Shown piece by piece: positions 59,349 through 64,000 of a stretch of 64,000 bases of DNA. Each line of letters opens with the position of its first letter. The stretch's first letter is position 1. This DNA is from Oscillospiraceae bacterium (GTDB lineage Bacteria > Bacillota > Clostridia > Oscillospirales > Oscillospiraceae). Where the stretch lies: assembly GCA_910575695.1 (NCBI GenBank), contig CAJTGJ010000024.1, positions 1 through 64,000 on the forward strand, written 5' to 3'. Position numbers and translations under genes: made by a program. Under the pieces are notes generated by a model, which saw only the letters and a program-made list of their open reading frames with translations, did no database searches and had not been told where the DNA came from.

Positions 59349-60629
59349 TCAGAAGATGAAGATGGCGCTGTAGATCAGGCCCAGCAGACACATGACCATG
59401 GTGTAAGGCAGGGTAGATTTCAGCACATCGTTTACGTCCACATGGGCAAAGTCCGCGCAGATGACGTTCTGGGTGTTGGTGGGGTCGGAGGCGCACTGCA
59501 CGAAGGTGTTGCAGCGCAGAGCCATGCCCACAGCGAAGGGGTTCATGGTCCCGGCGGCCAGCATGATGGCCGCCAGACCGCTGCCCATGCCGGCCATATT
59601 CAGCGGGCCGCGGTACAGGGCCAGCGGGGACAGGATCGCGAAGAACAGCACGTACACGATGGGGGAGCCTGGGACAATGTGGGCGATGATGGGCTCGATG
59701 AGGGCCTTGGTGGCATTGGCGGTCACGCCGTTGAGCAGGATGCCGATACCAATCATCAGGCCGATCACGGCGGCCACGTCCTTGATGCCCTCAATGAAGC
59801 AGGCGGACAGGACGGAGACGATCTTCCTGGGGGTGGTGATGAGCACCGTGATCAGGATGGCGATGATGAGGCTGGTCAGGGCGTCGATCTTCAGGAAAAA
59901 CACCAGGATAAAGGGCAGCAGGGGCATGACCAGCGCCACGGGATTGACCTGCCTGCGCTCGTTGTCGGCAGCGGGCATGGCCCAGGAGCTGCGCACCGGC
60001 TTGCGGCGGACGTTGATAACGATATAAGCGACGGTGACGATGGCGCCGATAACGGCCAGCACCACGCTCATGGAACGGACCTGATCCTGGGTCATGCCCA
60101 GCGTATCAATGTACATCTGGTACTGGGAGACGTTGATCATCAGGCCCACCGTCAGGCCCAGCAGGATCAGACTGGCGGACACCACGGGGGTGACGCCCGC
60201 GGCCAGCAGCAGGGGCACCGCGATGGTACACACCATGATCACCGGGCCCGCGCCGCTCATGCCCACGAAAATAATGACGGTGGCGGCGGTGAGGGCCAGC
60301 GCCATAGCCAGCGGCTTGTCCCCTGCCAGCTCGGCGGCCTTGTGGATAATGTTCTCGGCAATGCCCTGTTTTTCAATGAGCTTGGCAAAAATGGCGCCGA
60401 AGATGGTCACAATGATGGTGCTCGCCAGACGGCCGGAGCCGGCGTTGATGACGAAGCTGCAGATAGTCTGCTCGTCCTCACCGGGGGTCATGAAGGGCAC
60501 GCCCGCGATAAAGGCCACCAGGATGCCAATGAGGGGAAGGGCCAGGATCGCCGGGAGTTTTTTGGTCATCATCAGCGCCACCGCGCCGAACAGGACCACA
60601 AAGATCAAAATGACTTGTACTGTTTGCAT
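59349..60629 (-). CDS. ion-coupled permease, citrate/gluconate-transporter type
   Basis: A 426-residue membrane protein with about 11-12 helices. FVGMSGAGPVIMVCTIAVPLLLAAGV and YRGPLNMAGMGSGLAAIMLAAG are paired re-entrant-type segments, as in the ion-transporter superfamily of citrate, gluconate and C4-dicarboxylate carriers. The family within this superfamily is not certain. Its position upstream of hydantoinase and FAD genes suggests it brings in the shared substrate, probably an organic anion. Confidence 0.82.
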   Translation of the reverse strand: MQTVQVILIFVVLFGAVALMMTKKLPAILALPLIGILVAFIAGVPFMTPGEDEQTICSFVINAGSGRLASTIIVTIFGAIFAKLIEKQGIAENIIHKAAELAGDKPLAMALALTAATVIIFVGMSGAGPVIMVCTIAVPLLLAAGVTPVVSASLILLGLTVGLMINVSQYQMYIDTLGMTQDQVRSMSVVLAVIGAIVTVAYIVINVRRKPVRSSWAMPAADNERRQVNPVALVMPLLPFILVFFLKIDALTSLIIAILITVLITTPRKIVSVLSACFIEGIKDVAAVIGLMIGIGILLNGVTANATKALIEPIIAHIVPGSPIVYVLFFAILSPLALYRGPLNMAGMGSGLAAIMLAAGTMNPFAVGMALRCNTFVQCASDPTNTQNVICADFAHVDVNDVLKSTLPYTMVMCLLGLIYSAIFIF

Positions 60630-60688
60630 CGTATAACTCCTCTCTTTTCTATCCGGTAGGTTATGGGGCCTGACTGGTCGGATCTATC

Positions 60689-60710
60689 AAAAAGCGCCGC
60701 GGGGCGCTTT
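60689..60710 (-). terminator. terminator after glycosidase-like gene
   Basis: Minus strand AAAGCGCC, CCGC loop, GGCGCTTTTT, between the glycosidase-like gene and the permease gene, so the latter may have reduced or separate transcription. Confidence 0.75.
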
Positions 60711-60721
60711 ACGATACGCGG

Positions 60722-62143
60722 TTACGCCAGTACCGTGTCGGGGCGGCGGGCGACGCTGCACAGCAGTTCCCCATCGGTCTGCCCCGTCTCCCACAGGGCG
60801 GCGGCGTAGAGGGCCACGGGATACCAGCAGGCGTCCTCCAACAGGGCATCCTCCACCAGAGCGTACACCGCGGCCCCGGGGAGATGCTCCAACGTCCGGC
60901 GGTACTGGCCCAGGTTTTTCAGCCAGTAGCCCTGAACGTCATGCCAGTGGGGGCGCAGTTCCTCCCGGCGGGCCCGGATGGCGGCGGCGCTTTCGCACCC
61001 CATCACAAAGGGGCCTTTCTGGTTCTCAAACATGGTCCAGTCCAGGCAGACCTGGCCCTTGAGAACCACGCCGTACTCCCCCGACGGGCGCAGGGAAGCC
61101 ATGCGGTCGGTGAAGTCCAGCGTCTCCGCCTCCCCCTCCGCCGCCCGGGAGAAGTAGGCGTAGGGGAACGCGCCGCAGTCCTCCCAGTGGATGCTGATCC
61201 GGGGATCCACCCCGGCGATGACGTCCATGCGGTTCTTCACGCTGGTGGCGTGGAGGCCGAAGCGGATGTCCAGCCCCGGCCAGCGCTCCAGCATGGCGCC
61301 CCCCACCTTGTTCACCCAGTCCACCACCGTCTCCGCGATGGGCACGCCGCCGATGGACTCCTCCTCCGTTTCGGTGAAGGACTGGAAGTAAATGCCGTCC
61401 CCCCCGGCATGGGAATAACCGGTTTCATAGGTGGACAGCGCGGTGTCCAGCACCCGCTGGAATTCCCGCTCCGATGAGATGTCAAACTCCTCGTCCCAGC
61501 CCCAGGAATAGCCAAAGTACACCCTGATCCCATAGCTGTGGAAACAGTCCACCACCTCCCGCAGATTCAGCGGGACATAGTCGTTCCAGATGGTGACGGC
61601 GTTGAGACCCAGTCCGGCCATATTTTGGGCGAAGCGCCGGTAGTCGTAGATACAGTGCCCCCACGTCCAGATACCACGCTCGGCAAAGGCAGGGCAGCGC
61701 ACCGCCCGGTACTCCGGCATTGTCCGGGAAAACAGGGGGAGAAAATAGGGATGGTGCTCGCTGTTCTGCCGGGCGTCAGGCAGGTATTCGTTAAGGAAGT
61801 GGGAGACAGCGTACAGCGCCTGGACTGGGGAACTGCCCGCAATCACTGCCATCTGCCGCCCCGGGTCGAAGGGACTTGCCGTCACCTGGACGAGGTAGCC
61901 GTCCTCCGGTATATCCGCCGCCTGGGGCAGGGAAGCCAGCAGGGCATTGTCCACCGGAGTGCCCACCACGGCCAGGCTGGCGCCGGACAACTCCTGCCCC
62001 TCCCCCGCCCGTTGGGCCGTGAGTATGTACGGGACTTCCTGAGATATCCCGGCGTACAGCATTTTAACGGCATTGCCCGCCGCGCCCTCCAGACCGCCGC
62101 ATATAATTTTCCACCGATCCGTTCCGTATGAATGCCGATCCAT
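60722..62143 (-). CDS. glycoside-hydrolase-like TIM-barrel protein, unknown specificity
   Basis: A 473-residue cytosolic protein without signal peptide. The N-terminal ~130 residues look like the alpha/beta domain that precedes the barrel in GH20/GH67-like enzymes (SLAVVGTPVDNALLASLPQA, AVIAGSSPVQALYAVSHFL). The barrel follows with GIWTWGHCIYDYRRFAQNMAGLGLNAVTIWNDYVPLN and GGDGIYFQSFTETEEES, whose acidic residues are good candidates for catalysis, then ISIHWEDCGAFPYAYF. I cannot name the family. The gene is divergent from an AraC regulator and is the first of the cluster. Confidence 0.65.
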   Translation of the reverse strand: MDRHSYGTDRWKIICGGLEGAAGNAVKMLYAGISQEVPYILTAQRAGEGQELSGASLAVVGTPVDNALLASLPQAADIPEDGYLVQVTASPFDPGRQMAVIAGSSPVQALYAVSHFLNEYLPDARQNSEHHPYFLPLFSRTMPEYRAVRCPAFAERGIWTWGHCIYDYRRFAQNMAGLGLNAVTIWNDYVPLNLREVVDCFHSYGIRVYFGYSWGWDEEFDISSEREFQRVLDTALSTYETGYSHAGGDGIYFQSFTETEEESIGGVPIAETVVDWVNKVGGAMLERWPGLDIRFGLHATSVKNRMDVIAGVDPRISIHWEDCGAFPYAYFSRAAEGEAETLDFTDRMASLRPSGEYGVVLKGQVCLDWTMFENQKGPFVMGCESAAAIRARREELRPHWHDVQGYWLKNLGQYRRTLEHLPGAAVYALVEDALLEDACWYPVALYAAALWETGQTDGELLCSVARRPDTVLA

Positions 62144-62296
62144 GATGTTCCTCCCGCCGCAGGCCGGAAAAGGCTTGCATTTTTTTCTACATTATGGTAA
62201 CATGACCGGGGATACAATAGTGCAAAATAGTTGTCCTTTTGTAGAAACCCATTGACCTTTTTGATGGTTTTCACCAACGCCGAAGGGAGGGACCCC
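62144..62296. promoter_or_regulatory. divergent control region of the catabolic cluster
   Basis: AT-rich spacer between glycosidase-like and AraC genes. On the plus strand TTGCAT and TAACAT with a 17-bp spacer form a weak promoter (near 62175-62203). No clear operator stands out. Confidence 0.4.
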
Positions 62297-63187
62297 ATGA
62301 ATATGCTGGACAACAGCTTCCAGTCCCGGTATAACCGTCTGCCCATCGCCACCTACGCCATCGCCGACCTGCCCCACCCGGGCCGGACCTTGTTCTGCCA
62401 CAGGCACTACCATAAGGAGTTCGAGGTGTTGGCCGTCACCGGCGGAAACTGCGAGTTCACCGTGGACAGCGCGACCTGCGAAGGGGGGCCGGGGGATCTC
62501 TTTTTTGTCCCACCCTATTCGATCCACGAAGGCTATTCCCTGCCCGGAGAGGGCTTCTCCTACTTCTCTTTCGCATTCGACCTGTCCTTGTTGAAGGAGA
62601 ACGAGTTCGCCCATCTTTTTGAGGGCGGGCACCTGGATATCAAGCGGGTTTTCCGGTCGGCGGAACCCGTCTGCGGCGAGCTGTTCCATATCATCCGCTC
62701 CATCTATCAGCAAAGCGAGGGACATCCGGAATACTGGGATTTTGTGGTGCGGGGCCAGCTGCTGCACCTGTTTGGCCTGCTGTGGCAGAACAGAGGCATT
62801 TTTCTGACGGAGCGGCGCAGCCAGGGCAGTGGATTTGGGCTGGATGTGCTGGACATACTCAGCAAGACCTATGACCAGCGCCTCACCTCCGCCGACGTAG
62901 CCGTTCAGCTGGGCTACACCCAGAGCTATTTCTGCCGCAAGTTCAAGGAGACCTTTTCCCTCAGCTTCCAGCAGTACCTCAGCCAGTACCGGCTATCCAA
63001 GGCACGGCTGTTCCTCACCCAGGAAGGGCGTACAGTGGGGGAAATCGCGGAAAAGGTGGGCTTTAACAGCGCCAGCTTTTTCATCCGGCAGTTCCACGAG
63101 CTGTACGGCTGCACACCCGGGCAGTTCCAGAAAAACCAGGCCGCCCATCCTGCCGGCTCACAGGGGGATCGGCAGAAAGGGGCATAA
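62297..63187 (+). CDS. AraC-family transcriptional regulator
   Basis: A 296-residue regulator with an N-terminal cupin (CHRHYHKEFEVLAVTGGNCEF, GDLFFVPPYSIHEGY) and a C-terminal double helix-turn-helix (LTSADVAVQLGYTQSYFCRKFKE and VGEIAEKVGFNSASFFIRQFHELYGCTPGQF). It is divergent from the glycosidase-like gene and likely controls the cluster at 55084-62143, activating it when a sugar-like ligand binds the cupin. ATG 62297 follows GGGAGGGA. Confidence 0.92.
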   Translation: MNMLDNSFQSRYNRLPIATYAIADLPHPGRTLFCHRHYHKEFEVLAVTGGNCEFTVDSATCEGGPGDLFFVPPYSIHEGYSLPGEGFSYFSFAFDLSLLKENEFAHLFEGGHLDIKRVFRSAEPVCGELFHIIRSIYQQSEGHPEYWDFVVRGQLLHLFGLLWQNRGIFLTERRSQGSGFGLDVLDILSKTYDQRLTSADVAVQLGYTQSYFCRKFKETFSLSFQQYLSQYRLSKARLFLTQEGRTVGEIAEKVGFNSASFFIRQFHELYGCTPGQFQKNQAAHPAGSQGDRQKGA

Positions 63188-63199
63188 AACTGCCGGCAT

Positions 63200-63307
63200 A
63201 CGCCGGAAATGAATCCAATTGAGCAGATATGGAAGGAGTTACGGCGGCGCGTCTGTTTCAGTGCAGCGCAAACTCTCAGAAATCGGCCGTGCATCTTCGC
63301 CTTTTGA
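63200..63307 (+). pseudogene. IS630-family transposase C-terminal remnant
   Basis: The plus strand encodes TPEMNPIEQIWKELRRRVCF and stops after AQTLRNRPCIFAF. The NPIE..W..L..R block with its catalytic Glu is the end of the DDE domain of IS630-type transposases. The rest is gone. Confidence 0.75.
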
Positions 63308-63363
63308 TAGAACAAGGACAATATCCATTTGCATTTAATTGGCCTTTCAATGAAAGCATCACC

Positions 63364-63406
63364 AAAAAGCGCAGGGCGGTCAGCTGATCAGCTGACCGCC
63401 CTGCGC
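63364..63406 (-). terminator. terminator overlapping the GH3 stop codon
   Basis: A perfect 19-bp-arm palindrome (GCGCAGGGCGGTCAGCTGA / complement, 63369-63406) is followed on the minus strand by TTTTT. The stop codon of the GH3 gene (63380-63382) is inside the hairpin. Confidence 0.88.
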
Positions 63407-64000
63407 AACATATGAATCGTCCCAACAGCTAAGGCTGGGTTGTGACGCATCGGTGGTAACGCGAAAGCTAAACCATTCTTCCGACATTTCGACTTTTGAA
63501 ATCATTTGTTTTTTCCATTTACGAAATCCCCAAAAGATGTTGAACGTCAGCAAAATAATTAACACTGTACATACCGCATTGATTGCAAGCACAATTTTCT
63601 CTGCCAGCGTTATGGGAATCACGATCTCTGAACCAGGCATTTGCCCATTGGTCAGTTTGGAATTCGCCATAGCATACAACATATTGTGTGCCGCGATACG
63701 GCTATAATGATAGGCAGCCGGGTCCTTTTCGTCAAATTTCCATGTAACATAGCCCGTGGTTGTGAGCGCTGCGTCACCGCCCGCCTCCAGCATCTGTGCG
63801 TCATTCATAAAGGTAGACGAGGCTGTATTGGCGTTGTCCGTAATAACAAAACCGTTAAAGCCCCATTCATTCCGCAGCACCTCGGTCAGCAGCGGATAGC
63901 ACCCCCCGGCCCAGGTATAGCCCAAACGGTTAAAGGAAGTCATAAGCGCCGTAACCGCCGGGAATTCACGGCTGGTATTCACATAAGCGCCATCGGACTG
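63380..64000 (-). CDS. GH3-family glycosidase, C-terminal part, membrane-anchored
   Basis: The window ends inside this gene; about 207 residues are seen. ALMTSFNRLGYTWAGGCYPLLTEVLRNEWGFNGFVITDNANTAS is the GH3 region with the nucleophile Asp (VITDNA), as in beta-glucosidases and N-acetylglucosaminidases. Then comes SRIAAHNMLYAMANSKL, one membrane helix (LAEKIVLAINAVCTVLIILL) and a basic cytosolic tail (RKWKKQ). The catalytic Asp is only ~150 residues from the membrane helix, so the usual second GH3 domain is absent after it, or precedes it in a circularly permuted order. GC is lower than in neighbours. The N-terminus is not visible. Confidence 0.8.
   Translation of the reverse strand, partial: QSDGAYVNTSREFPAVTALMTSFNRLGYTWAGGCYPLLTEVLRNEWGFNGFVITDNANTASSTFMNDAQMLEAGGDAALTTTGYVTWKFDEKDPAAYHYSRIAAHNMLYAMANSKLTNGQMPGSEIVIPITLAEKIVLAINAVCTVLIILLTFNIFWGFRKWKKQMISKVEMSEEWFSFRVTTDASQPSLSCWDDSYVAQGGQLIS

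Overview
The window is about 60% GC and looks like the chromosome of a gut-type, strictly anaerobic member of the Clostridia, most likely Oscillospiraceae (Flavonifractor / Lawsonibacter / Pseudoflavonifractor-like). This is inferred from gene content and style: low-GC Gram-positive promoters and ribosome binding sites, lipoprotein solute-binding proteins, an oxygen-independent sulfatase maturase, DUF4358 lipoproteins beside MBOAT/DHHW genes, and the remains of a Clostridia-type conjugative element. I recognised no rRNA, tRNA or CRISPR array.

Region 1 (1-6.7 kb) is the decayed end of an integrative conjugative element. It holds a Cys-rich VLP protein, a replication-initiator 5' fragment joined to a relaxase 3' fragment, an ABC exporter with an XRE regulator, a serine-recombinase tail, a truncated WYL regulator, a frameshifted small gene, a lipoprotein and a ribbon-helix-helix protein. 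Region 2 (6.8-12.5 kb, minus) is a housekeeping block trmL-pgk-tpiA-gpmI-eno. Region 3 (12.9-17.7 kb, plus) has three tandem DUF4358 lipoproteins, an MBOAT acyltransferase and a DHHW/AlgX-like partner, suggesting extracytoplasmic acylation of a surface polymer. Region 4 (17.7-19.8 kb, minus) is an ECF sigma factor overlapping a membrane-anchored serpin that sits where an anti-sigma factor is expected. Region 5 (20-25 kb, minus) is a complete Liv-type branched-chain amino-acid ABC operon with a consensus promoter, followed by an SDR oxidoreductase.

Region 6 (26-31 kb, minus) is a two-component system plus an FtsX-type ABC transporter, resembling peptide-sensing and detoxification modules. Region 7 (31.3-41.6 kb) appears to serve host-glycan use: a Cys-type sulfatase, a GH112 galactosyl-N-acetylhexosamine phosphorylase, a carbohydrate ABC transporter, an AraC regulator, the anaerobic sulfatase maturase and a TauE/SafE exporter. 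Region 8 (41.7-47.6 kb) has a NiaR-like regulator, an XRE membrane protein whose 3' end is duplicated around two AT-rich genes, a PTS-EIIC-like membrane protein, and DUF3788, DUF1349 and nitroreductase genes.

Region 9 (47.6-51.7 kb) is an isolated phage tail-fibre/holin/amidase cassette with a Lar-like zinc protein. Region 10 (51.8-55 kb) has a TetR-flavodoxin pair behind a palindromic operator, an AIM24 protein, IS3 and aldo/keto-reductase remnants, and an AT-rich HD phosphohydrolase. Region 11 (55-63.2 kb) is a catabolic cluster of unknown substrate: FAD oxidoreductase, HExxH protein, hydantoinase/oxoprolinase, ion-coupled permease and glycosidase-like protein, with a divergent AraC regulator. 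The window ends in an IS630 remnant and the 3' part of a membrane-anchored GH3 gene. A palindromic element is found at four places, each directly after a stop codon.
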